Shown: in pieces, positions 1 to 8,526 of the stretch
Numbering within the stretch: the first letter of the stretch is position 1
How the letters are laid out: each line of letters starts with the position of its first letter
NCBI RefSeq assembly: GCF_014701195.1
Contig: NZ_AP018712.1
Location: 2,250,501-2,314,500, forward strand
Length of the DNA stretch: 64,000 nt
Direction of reading: 5' to 3'
Source of the DNA: Tepiditoga spiralis
GTDB taxonomy: Bacteria > Thermotogota > Thermotogae > Petrotogales > Petrotogaceae
Position numbers and translations under genes: made by a program
Notes under the pieces: model-generated
Database searches by the model: none
The model's input: only the letters and a program-made list of their open reading frames with translations
Told to the model about the DNA's origin: nothing

Positions 1-159
1 GATAGAATTTTTTTTGTTTAAATAAAACATTCCAAGAGGTAATAAAATACTAATAATAGTTGGTGCTATTCTTAAAAATCTCGATAAAATAAATATCATA
101 TAAAATGTTACAACGATCAGGGATGTGTAGGCAATCTTATTTTTTAGAAACAAGAGCAA
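1..159 (-). CDS. N-terminal part of a small membrane protein (runs off the left edge)
   Basis: This is an open frame of 53 codons that continues past the window edge. It starts at a TTG (159, or 153) overlapping the last five codons of the Cys-rich gene upstream, with a GGTGGGGA stretch ahead of it. Residues from about 12 to 47 are strongly hydrophobic and look like one or two transmembrane segments (YTSLIVVTFYMIFIL, then APTIISILLPLGMFYL). The overlap implies translational coupling with the Cys-rich and DUF5685 genes. The family cannot be recognised from this fragment, and the start codon is uncertain. Confidence 0.5.
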   Translation of the reverse strand, partial: MLLFLKNKIAYTSLIVVTFYMIFILSRFLRIAPTIISILLPLGMFYLNKKNSI

Positions 160-365
160 AGATCCCCACCCATACACTCACAAAGAGAATCAGCACATGC
201 TATTGATCCTATACACTGTAAACAGTCTCCACAATCATTTCTTCTATATCCATAGTAACCTTCTCTGAATTTATTTATATCTTCTTTTAGTTCTTTATTT
301 TTGTTATATTCTGAGAATAATTTTTTGAAGTTTCCCTCTTCCATCAATGTTTTTTTTGTTTTCAT
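144..365 (-). CDS. Cysteine-rich mini-protein following the DUF5685 gene
   Basis: A 73-residue protein with a lysine/glutamate-rich N-terminal half and a C-terminal third holding eight cysteines arranged as CxxCxxC, C, CxC and CxC, ending CMGGDLCSCF. This pattern suggests a metal or Fe-S binding knuckle, but no function is known to me. I chose the ATG at 365 because a GGGAG (375-379) sits 9 nt upstream; a TTG at 374 in the same frame is too close to that site. The first 62 nt overlap the end of the DUF5685 gene in another frame. From memory, DUF5685 proteins of Firmicutes are associated with a similar Cys-rich segment, so this may be a separated tail module. Confidence 0.7.
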   Translation of the reverse strand: MKTKKTLMEEGNFKKLFSEYNKNKELKEDINKFREGYYGYRRNDCGDCLQCIGSIACADSLCECMGGDLCSCF

Positions 366-1182
366 TTTTATCAACTCCCATTAATATTTTTGTTATTTCT
401 ATCCTGTGAAATTGAAATGAAAAAGTTAATAATTTTTTGACAAGATATTTATTAAATTTTGAAAGTTTATCAGAATTTTCTATTATTTCTTTTGCACATA
501 TATCATACGTAAATAAAATTCTTTTTTTTTCTTCATTTTTTAGATTTTCTATTTTTTTTACATTAAAAGAAGCTCTTATGGCATTAAATTTTTTCTTTTT
601 TAAGTCTTTTTTAAAATCATATATACTATCAACAAGATAAATCAACATACCTATACTTATTGGTACAGTATCTTCTATATCTTTAAAATAATTTTTCATC
701 ATTATTTTAGTGAGTTCTTGACTTGGTTTTGCATATTCATCTAAATCTAATAATTTTTTTTCTATTTTATCTTGTTTTTTTAAATAAAACTCATATTCTT
801 CTATTAATTGTTCATCAAATTCTTTTAATAGTTTGTTTTTTAATTTTTTTATATAATTATTTGGAATAGGAGTTCCTTCAAACTTATAATCTAATAACTT
901 TCCATAAATAATTAACATATTTAAATAAGAATATTTATCTAAAATGGATAAATTATTTGGTTTATATCTTTTTCCAAAATGCATCCAAGTACATCTAAAT
1001 TCACTTATATCTTTGTACTCTTCATTCATCATAGCAAACAACACAACTTCTTTTATTATTGTTGGTCTATATATATTACCAAAGTTCTTTTTTAAAGAAT
1101 GGCAAATTCCACAATAATAGTATAGGTATTTTTTCCTTTCTTCATCATTTGGTTTGAAGTACAATGAAATATATCCATACAT
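304..1182 (-). CDS. DUF5685 family protein
   Basis: A 292-residue protein opening with MYGYISLYFKPNDEERKKYL and then YYCGICHSLKK, which matches the typical start of DUF5685 proteins (an aromatic-rich start followed by a CGxC motif). A further cysteine lies in ECR/FRCTW. The rest is predicted helical and lysine-rich with no signal peptide. The function of the family is unknown to me. The start codon overlaps the stop of the upstream gene by 1 nt (TAATG), and the end overlaps the Cys-rich gene, so translation is probably coupled. It is the second-last complete gene of the gyrB-ftsAZ cluster. Confidence in the family is moderate and rests on the N-terminal motif. Confidence 0.65.
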   Translation of the reverse strand: MYGYISLYFKPNDEERKKYLYYYCGICHSLKKNFGNIYRPTIIKEVVLFAMMNEEYKDISEFRCTWMHFGKRYKPNNLSILDKYSYLNMLIIYGKLLDYKFEGTPIPNNYIKKLKNKLLKEFDEQLIEEYEFYLKKQDKIEKKLLDLDEYAKPSQELTKIMMKNYFKDIEDTVPISIGMLIYLVDSIYDFKKDLKKKKFNAIRASFNVKKIENLKNEEKKRILFTYDICAKEIIENSDKLSKFNKYLVKKLLTFSFQFHRIEITKILMGVDKNENKKNIDGRGKLQKIILRI

Positions 1183-2378
1183 TATTTAACCTCTATTTTT
1201 TGTTTTTTATTAAAGGTTTTTCCATTTATTAAAGCTATAAATTCAACATTGTATGTTCCAGCTTTATCTAATTTTATTTTTTTTGTTTTTTCAAGATCAA
1301 AAATTCCTTTTGTTCCAAATGAAGGTAAATAAACTCTAACAGGATTTACTTTTATATACTTATAAATAATTTCATCATTATAATAAACTTTTATTATCAT
1401 TTGTTTTATTTCAATACCTCTATTCTCTTTATTTCTATTGTTTAGTTTTGCTATATAATAAAGTGTTTGCCCTTTTTCTATTATTGGTAAACTTAAATTA
1501 CTCAAATATAATTTTGAGGATGTATAATCAATTTTTTTAGTTATATTTAAAATAGTAATGAGCATTTTTTCAAAAGCAGGAGTTTCAAAGGTTATGGTGT
1601 ATGTTCCTTCATTTAATTTAGTTTTTAATTCAATATTTAATACTTTATTAGTCATTGGATTTAATGAAATACTTCCAAAATTTATATTTTCTTTATAAAT
1701 TTCTTTATCTTTTTTTATTACTTTTAGTATACCTTTTATTTCTTTGGCTTCAGTTTCATTTGTTTGATTGAATATTTCTAAACCTATTTTAGGATTTTCT
1801 GTGGATAAGAAAAAATCTTTATAAGGATATAGATTTAATTTTAAATCATGTGAATAATAAAATTCTTTTGTCAATACAACATCTTTTTCATTTAATTTAA
1901 AGCTAACTCTAATTTCATAATTACCTTTTTTTATATTGGATATTTTTTTTTCTTTTGTTAAATCATAAATTGTTTGATTGACATAAGTATTAATTTTATT
2001 TTTTACTTCTTTATTATAAACAAAATTATATAATACATTTCCATCATCTTTGTTTATAATTATAAATGTGAAATTTTTTAAAGTAAATGAATTTGTTTGT
2101 TTTTTTATATTTTGCATTTTAACTTTTATATCAAGAAATTCTGGATAATAATAAGTATCCTTTGTTAAAAGTGTAAAATTAAAACCATCTATGATTTTCA
2201 TATCAAATCTTTGAGGTAAAAAATTGTCTCCAAAAATTGTAAAAAGGATTACCATTAATGATATAGCAATTATTATGAAAGAGGTCATTTTTCTCATTTT
2301 CTTATAATTATTGTTATTATTATTTTTGTTTTTATCGTATTCTTCCCACTCTTTAGGACTCTTTGTTATGTATTTCAT
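1182..2378 (-). CDS. Membrane-anchored protein with Ig-like extracellular region
   Basis: A 398-residue protein of unknown family. The first ~32 residues are cytoplasmic, hydrophilic and contain an asparagine run (NNNNNN). One transmembrane segment follows at about 33-51 (SFIIIAISLMVILFTIF). The remaining ~345 residues are rich in alternating beta-strand patterns, with repeated stretches of the type NxKIGLEIFNQTNE and KTKLNEGTYTITFETP that resemble Ig-like or CARDB-type beta-sandwich domains. It would present these domains outside the membrane. The start overlaps the stop of the GspE-like gene by 4 nt (ATGA), so it belongs to that operon and may serve the same envelope or secretion machine; this is inference. 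Confidence 0.6.
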   Translation of the reverse strand: MKYITKSPKEWEEYDKNKNNNNNNYKKMRKMTSFIIIAISLMVILFTIFGDNFLPQRFDMKIIDGFNFTLLTKDTYYYPEFLDIKVKMQNIKKQTNSFTLKNFTFIIINKDDGNVLYNFVYNKEVKNKINTYVNQTIYDLTKEKKISNIKKGNYEIRVSFKLNEKDVVLTKEFYYSHDLKLNLYPYKDFFLSTENPKIGLEIFNQTNETEAKEIKGILKVIKKDKEIYKENINFGSISLNPMTNKVLNIELKTKLNEGTYTITFETPAFEKMLITILNITKKIDYTSSKLYLSNLSLPIIEKGQTLYYIAKLNNRNKENRGIEIKQMIIKVYYNDEIIYKYIKVNPVRVYLPSFGTKGIFDLEKTKKIKLDKAGTYNVEFIALINGKTFNKKQKIEVK

Positions 2379-3475
2379 AAAGCACCTCCTACGAGGATAT
2401 TTTTATATTTATTTTCTAATTCTATTATAGAAATTCCATTAATGATATCTTCTTTAATTTTTTTATTCAATATCATATATTCAAAGTTTGGTTCTACTCC
2501 ATCTCTACCAGTATAATAACACTTTTTACATCCAGTTCCTTGACAATTAGTACAGTTTTTAGGTTTTAATTTTTGATTTATTATTATATCAATTGAATCA
2601 ACTATATTTTTTTTATTTTCAACCAAATTTATTAATCTATTTAAAGCTGAAAAAACGCTATCAGAATGTATTGATGCGTATACTGTATGTCCTGTTGTTG
2701 AAGCATTAAAGATTAGTTTTGCAAAATTTTTATCTCTTATTTCACCAGCTACTATGATTTCCGGATCTTGCCTTAAAATATATTTTAAAATCATTTCTGA
2801 TTCATCATCTGTTTTTATTGGAATTTGAACTATTTCAGGGATTATATATTCAATTGGATTTTCAATTGTATGTATTTTATATTCTGATTTAAGTTTATTA
2901 ACAATATAAAGCATAGTTGTACTTTTTCCAGAACCAGTTGGACCAGAAAAAAGTATTGTTTTAGATTTTTTTTGTGTATTTTCAAATACTTTTTTTAAAA
3001 GATTATTATTAAATTCTATATTTATATCTTCAATATTTCTTAAACGTCTAATGACTGTACTCACACCAAAAAAAGAATCCATCATAGATACTCTATAATT
3101 GAAACCATTTAAATTAAAAGAACCATCCACATTGTAATTATTTCTTATAATATCTTTCTTACAATGAATTAATACTATATTTATGAATCTTAAGTATTCA
3201 GCTTTTTTTATAGTTTTATAATCTATTAATTTCCCAGAGTATCTTATTTTTATTTTTACATTATTATCATTTGATTCAAAATGAAAATCACTAATTCGTT
3301 TATCTAAATTTTCAAAAAATATATGAAAAAAGATACCTTCATCTTGAAGATATTCTTTATCTCTATAAAAAAGATCTGAAAAAGATTCTTTCTCACTTAT
3401 TTTATATTTTTCTTTCTTTTTTTTATTCCATAGATTCTTCTTCATGAAGTATTTTTTCAACTTTTGAAATTTCAT
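2375..3475 (-). CDS. GspE/PilB-type secretion or pilus ATPase (short form)
   Basis: A hexameric AAA-like ATPase that powers type II secretion or type IV pilus assembly. The 366-residue protein has Walker A GPTGSGKST at about 178-186, the Asp box region IENPIEY, a Walker B region RQDPEIIVAGEIRD, the His box TTGHTVYASIHSD and a zinc-binding CxxCx4CxxC (CTNCQGTGCKKC) near residue 310. The length is shorter than full GspE/PilB because the usual N-terminal domain is missing. The frame opens 53 nt inside the 3' end of ftsZ, and no good ribosome binding site is visible, so it is probably translated by coupling to ftsZ. An ATG at 3445 is an alternative start. I recall a GspE homologue after ftsZ in Thermotoga as well. 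Confidence 0.85.
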   Translation of the reverse strand: MKFQKLKKYFMKKNLWNKKKKEKYKISEKESFSDLFYRDKEYLQDEGIFFHIFFENLDKRISDFHFESNDNNVKIKIRYSGKLIDYKTIKKAEYLRFINIVLIHCKKDIIRNNYNVDGSFNLNGFNYRVSMMDSFFGVSTVIRRLRNIEDINIEFNNNLLKKVFENTQKKSKTILFSGPTGSGKSTTMLYIVNKLKSEYKIHTIENPIEYIIPEIVQIPIKTDDESEMILKYILRQDPEIIVAGEIRDKNFAKLIFNASTTGHTVYASIHSDSVFSALNRLINLVENKKNIVDSIDIIINQKLKPKNCTNCQGTGCKKCYYTGRDGVEPNFEYMILNKKIKEDIINGISIIELENKYKNILVGGAL

Positions 3476-4526
3476 CTGTAACTATAGATTTCCCAAAATA
3501 TCTATAAAGAGCTGGTTGTTCATATATATTATCTTCATATGTATTTTCTTCAGAAAATCTGTCATAACCAGAAGCTATTATTGTAACTTTAATTTCGTCT
3601 TCTGGTAAGTCTACAATTGAAATACCTGACTTCATATTTGCATCGTCAATAGCAGAATCTTTTAATTTATTAGAAATTGTTTTTAATTCTTGAACTGTTG
3701 GATTTTTTCCAGAAATATTTACTAAAACAGCTGTACAGTTTTTTACAGGATTATCTAATATTTTACTTTCAAGAGCTTTTCTAACGGCTTCTTCTGCTTT
3801 ATTTTCACCTTTTCCATATCCAATTCCAAGCATTGCAGATCCTTTTCCTTTTAATACGGATTTTACATCTGCAAAATCAACGTTTATAAGGCCTGGTTTA
3901 GTTATTAAATTAGAAATACCAGTTATAGCTTGATATAAAACTTCATCTGCTTCTGCAAAAATTTCATCTATTGGTTTATTTTCATTTGGATCTATTAATC
4001 TATCATTAGAAATTTTTATTAAACTATCTACATTGTTTTTTAATTCTTTTATTCCTTCTGAAGCAATTTTATCTCTTGTTGTTCCTTCAAAATGAAATGG
4101 AGTAGTAACTATTGCTACTGTTAATATATTCATTTCTGTTGCTAATTTTGCAATAACAGGAGCGGCACCTGTTCCTGTTCCACCACCAAATCCAGCTGTA
4201 ATAAACAATAAATCTGTATTTTCAAGGTATTCTTTTATTTTTTCTAAGCTTTCTATTGCAGATTCTTTTCCTTGTACAGGATTTCCACCAGCTCCTAAAC
4301 CACGAGTTAATTTTTCTCCTAACTGTATTTTATAAGGTGCAGGATTTAATTCAAGAACTTGAACATCAGTATTAGCTGCTATCAATTCAACATCATCTAT
4401 TCCTTTTTCAACCATTCTTTTAACAGCATTATTTCCAGCTCCGCCCACACCTATTACTTTTATTGTATATTTTGCCTTTTTTTTAAATAATGGCTGTTGT
4501 TTAGTATCTTCTAATTCAAATGGCAT
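3423..4526 (-). CDS. ftsZ: Cell division protein FtsZ
   Basis: The tubulin-like GTPase that forms the division ring. The protein has 367 residues. The nucleotide-binding start IKVIGVGGAGNNAVKRM is followed by the tubulin signature GGGTGTG at 114-120 and the T7 region (ISNDRLID ... GLINVDFADVK). The start is an ATG 8 nt after GGAGG. The C-terminal peptide that normally binds FtsA looks like PALYRYFG at 338-345 instead of the usual IPAFLR-type sequence, and it is followed by about 22 extra residues. This tail overlaps the start of the GspE-like gene by 53 nt. It lies 16 nt downstream of ftsA, the usual arrangement. Confidence 0.98.
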   Translation of the reverse strand: MPFELEDTKQQPLFKKKAKYTIKVIGVGGAGNNAVKRMVEKGIDDVELIAANTDVQVLELNPAPYKIQLGEKLTRGLGAGGNPVQGKESAIESLEKIKEYLENTDLLFITAGFGGGTGTGAAPVIAKLATEMNILTVAIVTTPFHFEGTTRDKIASEGIKELKNNVDSLIKISNDRLIDPNENKPIDEIFAEADEVLYQAITGISNLITKPGLINVDFADVKSVLKGKGSAMLGIGYGKGENKAEEAVRKALESKILDNPVKNCTAVLVNISGKNPTVQELKTISNKLKDSAIDDANMKSGISIVDLPEDEIKVTIIASGYDRFSEENTYEDNIYEQPALYRYFGKSIVTDEISKVEKILHEEESME

Positions 4527-4542
4527 TTTTTATTCACCTCCG

Positions 4543-5823
4543 TCAATCTTCATTGACCAATTTTTTAAATATGCTTTTAAAGGCATTCCCAAATCCTTTT
4601 TTATTTTTCTTTGCAGTATTTATTTCTTTAGTATTTTCAACATTTCCTTCATTTATTTTCATGTTTTCATTTCTTTCTATAAGACCAAAAACACTCAAAT
4701 ATTCCATTTTTTTATTCAGTTCTTCTGGCACATTTTTAAAAATTTCTAAAGACAATTGACCTTTTCTAAAGTTATCCCCCATTAATTCTTGAATTGTATT
4801 TTCAATATTTTTTATTTGCGATCCTCCACCGCAATATATGACTCCACCTTGTAATCCACCAAATTCATTTGAACGTCCAAATCTTTTTTTTGATAATTCA
4901 CCATTGAATCTACTAATTATTTCTCTAACTCTAGCATAAACTATTTTATTTAATAAATTCTGTGTACAATGTGCCATATCAGGTTTTGATACTGTATTAA
5001 AATCTATTTTTTTAGTTACTTTTGTATCTTTTAAACAAACAGCATGTTCTATTAATAGCCTATTTGCTTCTGCTTCAGTTGTTTTTAAAACAGTTGTTAT
5101 ATCCTTTAAAACATATTTTATTCCATAAGGAAATGTATGGAACATACTAGGAATTCCATCTTTAAAAACAATAGCTCTACAAGCTCTATATCCAAAATCT
5201 AAAAAGGTTATGCCATTTTCTCTATCTTGAGAAGTTGTTGCGGCATAAGCCATAGAAAGTGTTGTATCAAAAGCAGGTAACTTATTATCTGAAACTATTT
5301 TTTTGAAAGCACTTGATAATGTAACAAAAGAATTTTCTGAAGCCCAAACAACATTTAAGGATACTGTAAGCGACTTTTGTGCAGTAAATGCTATAGGATT
5401 TGAAACTATTTTGTCATCTACTATAAACTTAGTAAAACTTATATCTAAAATCATTTTTTTATCTTCACTATATTTTTTTACTACACTATTTTTTATTTTT
5501 TCTAATTCTTTTTGAACAATTTCTGTTTTTTCTGTATATTCAACTGTAAAATTTTCTGAAGAAATATAAAGTTCATTAGTTGAATATCCAGTAATTAATT
5601 CTATACTTTTACTTTTTTTAGACAAGTCTTTTGTTAAATCATTTATTAAACTTCTTATAGTTTCAGTAATTTTCTCTATATCTTTCAGTTCTCCTCCAGT
5701 TATTCCAGATGTCTTTTTACTTCCATATGAAAGTACTCTATAGTGTTTGTTTTCTTCTTCAAATAAAATTCCTTTAGTTTTAAAGCTTCCTATATCAAGT
5801 CCAATTAAGTAATTTTTTGCCAT
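4543..5823 (-). CDS. ftsA: Cell division protein FtsA
   Basis: Actin-fold ATPase that tethers FtsZ to the membrane. The N-terminal phosphate-1 motif reads YLIGLDIGSFKTKG, and later segments FLDFGYRACRAIVF and GVIYCGGGSQIKNI correspond to the second phosphate and adenosine motifs. The C-terminus ends with a lysine- and phenylalanine-rich amphipathic helix (KGFGNAFKSIFKKLVNED), as expected for the FtsA membrane-targeting sequence. I chose the ATG at 5823 (426 residues) because GGGGGAA lies 6 nt upstream; a GTG at 5841 in the same frame lies before that site. It is followed by ftsZ after 16 nt. Confidence 0.96.
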   Translation of the reverse strand: MAKNYLIGLDIGSFKTKGILFEEENKHYRVLSYGSKKTSGITGGELKDIEKITETIRSLINDLTKDLSKKSKSIELITGYSTNELYISSENFTVEYTEKTEIVQKELEKIKNSVVKKYSEDKKMILDISFTKFIVDDKIVSNPIAFTAQKSLTVSLNVVWASENSFVTLSSAFKKIVSDNKLPAFDTTLSMAYAATTSQDRENGITFLDFGYRACRAIVFKDGIPSMFHTFPYGIKYVLKDITTVLKTTEAEANRLLIEHAVCLKDTKVTKKIDFNTVSKPDMAHCTQNLLNKIVYARVREIISRFNGELSKKRFGRSNEFGGLQGGVIYCGGGSQIKNIENTIQELMGDNFRKGQLSLEIFKNVPEELNKKMEYLSVFGLIERNENMKINEGNVENTKEINTAKKNKKGFGNAFKSIFKKLVNED

Positions 5824-5837
5824 GGTATTCCCCCAAT

Positions 5838-6302
5838 TCACTTTATTATTTTTTTATCAATAACAGTATAAGTTCCGGGGTTTAATCCGGATAAAATATC
5901 TTGTTCGCCAAATAAAAATATCAAATCCCCAAGTTTGTAAAACTTTATCCTAATTTTATTATAACAGAAAATTTCTTTTTTTTGAAAATCTATTTTTATT
6001 ATATTATTTAAATTATAAAAGTTTAAAATTATTTTTTTTTCATCTTTTAAATCATTGCTAAATATAATTTCGGGTATTCCTGGTATAATTGTATCATATA
6101 AATACACTACTTCATTTTTAACATTGTAAAAAAAATATCTATTTAGTTTTTTTATTGAGTACATTGCATAAGGTTTTATATCTTTTTCTTTTAAATAAAT
6201 TGCATCCTCATTATTATGAGGAGGCAATATTAAACTTAAAGAAAAAATATAAAAAAATATTAAAAACATTTTTAATATAAAAGTTTTTAAATAAAATTTC
6301 AT
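5838..6302 (-). CDS. Small exported or membrane-anchored protein between gyrB and ftsA
   Basis: A 154-residue protein with a hydrophobic N-terminus (about residues 8-26, LKMFLIFFYIFSLSLIL) that is a signal peptide or anchor, followed by a beta-strand-rich domain. No family is recognised. The start abuts the gyrB stop (TAAATG) and the stop lies 14 nt before the ftsA start, so it is translated within the gyrB-ftsAZ unit. Its place directly before ftsA is where ftsQ sits in many bacteria, and a single-pass topology with an external beta domain would suit that role, but I see no POTRA-like sequence to support it. Confidence 0.65.
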   Translation of the reverse strand: MKFYLKTFILKMFLIFFYIFSLSLILPPHNNEDAIYLKEKDIKPYAMYSIKKLNRYFFYNVKNEVVYLYDTIIPGIPEIIFSNDLKDEKKIILNFYNLNNIIKIDFQKKEIFCYNKIRIKFYKLGDLIFLFGEQDILSGLNPGTYTVIDKKIIK

Positions 6303-8228
6303 TTAAACATCTAATTCCTTTACTCTATGTGCATTTTCTTCTATAAAATTTCTTCTCAATGATGGGTCACTTCCCATTAAAACATCTATTGTTTCATCTA
6401 CCATTTCTAAATCTTCTATTTTTATTTTCAGCATTTTTCGTGTTTTTATATCCATTGTTGTTTCCCATAATTGATCTGGATTCATTTCTCCAAGTCCTTT
6501 ATATCTTTGAACTTTAATTTTTTTACCTGAATACTGTGCTTTTAATTTTTCGAGTTCATTTTCAGTATAAAGATAAAAGTGCTTTTTATCAACTTCAAAT
6601 CTATATAAAGGTGGTTGTGCTATATAAACATTTCCATTTTCAACTAATTCTCTTGCATATCTAAAGAAAAAAGTAAGCAAAAGAGTTCTTATATGCATTC
6701 CGTCAACATCAGCATCAGTCATTATTATTATTTTTCCATATCTCAACTTTTCTGGATTAAATTCTTCTCCTATACTTGTTCCAAGAGCTGTAACTATATT
6801 CATTATTTGTTCGCTTTTTAATAAGCGTAAAAAATCTGTTTTTTCAGTATTTAAAATTTTTCCTCTTAAAGGTAAAATTGCTTGATAGTATCTATCTCTT
6901 GCTTGTTTAGCATTCCCTCCAGCAGAATCTCCTTCTACTATAAATATTTCTGAGACATTTGGATCTTTTGAGGTACAATCTGCTAATTTACCTGGTAATG
7001 TGCTATTTTCAAAAACAGATTTTCTTTTTATACTTTCTCTTGCTTTTTTTGCAGCTAATCTTTTTTTAGATGCAAATTGAATTCTATCTAACATTGTTTT
7101 ACATTCTTTATTATGAGAATCAAGATATAAGGTTAGTTTTTCATTAACAACTTGATTAACTGCATCTCTTGCGTATTTAGATCCTAATTTTCCTTTTGTT
7201 TGACCTTCAAAAATCGGATTAGCCATTTTAACATGAATTATTGCTAATATGCCCTCTCTTACATCTTCACCAGTAAAATTTGGATCTTTTTCTTTTATAA
7301 TATTCAATTTTTTAGCATATTCATTCATAGTTCTTGTCAAGCATAATTTAAACCCAGATTCATGTTCTCCTCCATCAATTGTTCTTATATTATTTACAAA
7401 AGATATAATCTGGGCTTCATCAGAGTTTGTATAACAAAATTCAACTTCTACTTGCATTTCCATTTCATCTTTTTTATGCATATAAGTTCCATTTATATAA
7501 ATTGGCGGAGATATTTTTATTTTTTTTCTCTTTTTTATTTCATATTCTAAAAATTCTTCTAAACCTCCTGAAAAATGAAATAATTCTTTAATTTGTTTTT
7601 TTTCATCTGAAAAATTTATTTTTAAATTAGAATTTAAGAAAGCTATTTCTCTAAGTCTGTTTTGGATAGAGTAAGATTCTACAGCAACGTCTCCTTCTTC
7701 AAAAATTTCTGGATCAGGTCTAAATTTTTGATGAGTACCAGTTCTATCCGTTTTCCCTATTATTTGTACATCATTTTCTGGTATACCTCTTTTATATCGT
7801 TGAAAATAAATATTTCCATCTTTATAAACTCTTGTTTCCATATATTCAGATAGGGCATTTACAACAGAAGCTCCAACTCCATGTAACCCACCACTAACTT
7901 TATATGCTTTTTTATCAAATTTTCCACCAGCATGTAAAACAGTCATTACGACTTCAAGAGTACTTTTCCCTTCTGTTGGATGTATATCAACAGGAATACC
8001 TCTTCCATTATCCATAACTTCTATTGAGTCATCAGAATGAATTTTTATATCTATTTCATCACAATAACCATTTATATGTTCATCTACTGAATTATCAACT
8101 ATTTCATAAACTAAATGGTTTAATCCAGCTTTACTTGTTGATCCTATGTACATACCAGGTCTCATTCTCACAGGTTCTAAACCTTTAAGAATTTTTATTT
8201 CATTTCCTGAATATTGCTTTTCGGACAT
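6303..8228 (-). CDS. gyrB: DNA gyrase subunit B
   Basis: ATPase subunit of DNA gyrase (641 residues). The GHKL ATPase domain is at the N-terminus with VYEIVDNSVDEHINGY, DNGRGIPVDIHP and GLHGVGASVVNALS. The transducer contains the QTK loop (FEGQTKGKLGS). The TOPRIM domain has EGDSAGG and DADVDGMHIRTL, and the C-terminal tail has RYKGLGEMNPDQLWETTM. A GGAGGTGAAGT site precedes the ATG. The gene directly follows a DciA-like gene (3 nt gap), a common partner in the dnaA/gyrB neighbourhood, and is followed without a gap by the small exported protein and ftsA. All key motifs are present. Confidence 0.97.
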   Translation of the reverse strand: MSEKQYSGNEIKILKGLEPVRMRPGMYIGSTSKAGLNHLVYEIVDNSVDEHINGYCDEIDIKIHSDDSIEVMDNGRGIPVDIHPTEGKSTLEVVMTVLHAGGKFDKKAYKVSGGLHGVGASVVNALSEYMETRVYKDGNIYFQRYKRGIPENDVQIIGKTDRTGTHQKFRPDPEIFEEGDVAVESYSIQNRLREIAFLNSNLKINFSDEKKQIKELFHFSGGLEEFLEYEIKKRKKIKISPPIYINGTYMHKKDEMEMQVEVEFCYTNSDEAQIISFVNNIRTIDGGEHESGFKLCLTRTMNEYAKKLNIIKEKDPNFTGEDVREGILAIIHVKMANPIFEGQTKGKLGSKYARDAVNQVVNEKLTLYLDSHNKECKTMLDRIQFASKKRLAAKKARESIKRKSVFENSTLPGKLADCTSKDPNVSEIFIVEGDSAGGNAKQARDRYYQAILPLRGKILNTEKTDFLRLLKSEQIMNIVTALGTSIGEEFNPEKLRYGKIIIMTDADVDGMHIRTLLLTFFFRYARELVENGNVYIAQPPLYRFEVDKKHFYLYTENELEKLKAQYSGKKIKVQRYKGLGEMNPDQLWETTMDIKTRKMLKIKIEDLEMVDETIDVLMGSDPSLRRNFIEENAHRVKELDV

Positions 8229-8231
8229 ACT

Positions 8232-8525
8232 TCACCTCCGTATAACCTTTATATCAACAACAATTTCTTCATTTAATTGCTCATTGATTATTTTTATTAT
8301 TTCATTTTTTTTAAATAAGATTTCCTGCATAACAATATTTTTATTGCATGATACAATTAGTATTTTATTTTTAGTTTCATAGTTTTCAATTTTTGTATAT
8401 TTTTTTAATTTTTTTTCTATAACATTGTTCCAAATATCTTCTATTGAAGAAGTATTATATATTTTTTTTATTATTTTATCTTTTTTTGAAAGAGATTTCA
8501 AAATATCTTTTATAAAGTCTGACAA
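8232..8525 (-). CDS. DciA-like protein (DUF721)
   Basis: A 97-residue protein matching the compact DUF721 fold: an N-terminal helix, IEDIWNNVIEKKLKKYT (the conserved W of the family), then a beta segment ILIVSCNKNIVMQEILFKKNEIIKIIN. DciA proteins help load the replicative helicase in bacteria without DnaC/DnaI. The start is a TTG at 8525 behind GAGG about 12 nt upstream, and it lies 1 nt after the stop of the aminotransferase gene. The position just before gyrB agrees with DUF721 genes elsewhere. Function is inferred from the family. Confidence 0.75.
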   Translation of the reverse strand: MSDFIKDILKSLSKKDKIIKKIYNTSSIEDIWNNVIEKKLKKYTKIENYETKNKILIVSCNKNIVMQEILFKKNEIIKIINEQLNEEIVVDIKVIRR

Positions 8526-8526
8526 T

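Noticed and set aside
4520-4759. Plus-strand open frame across the ftsA-ftsZ junction
   Set aside because: It is an antisense shadow of the FtsA tail with no ribosome site, and the ftsZ ribosome site lies within it on the other strand.
7249-8382. Open frames on the plus strand within gyrB and the dciA-like gene
   Set aside because: They are low-complexity shadows of the minus-strand genes, without ribosome sites or recognisable protein features.
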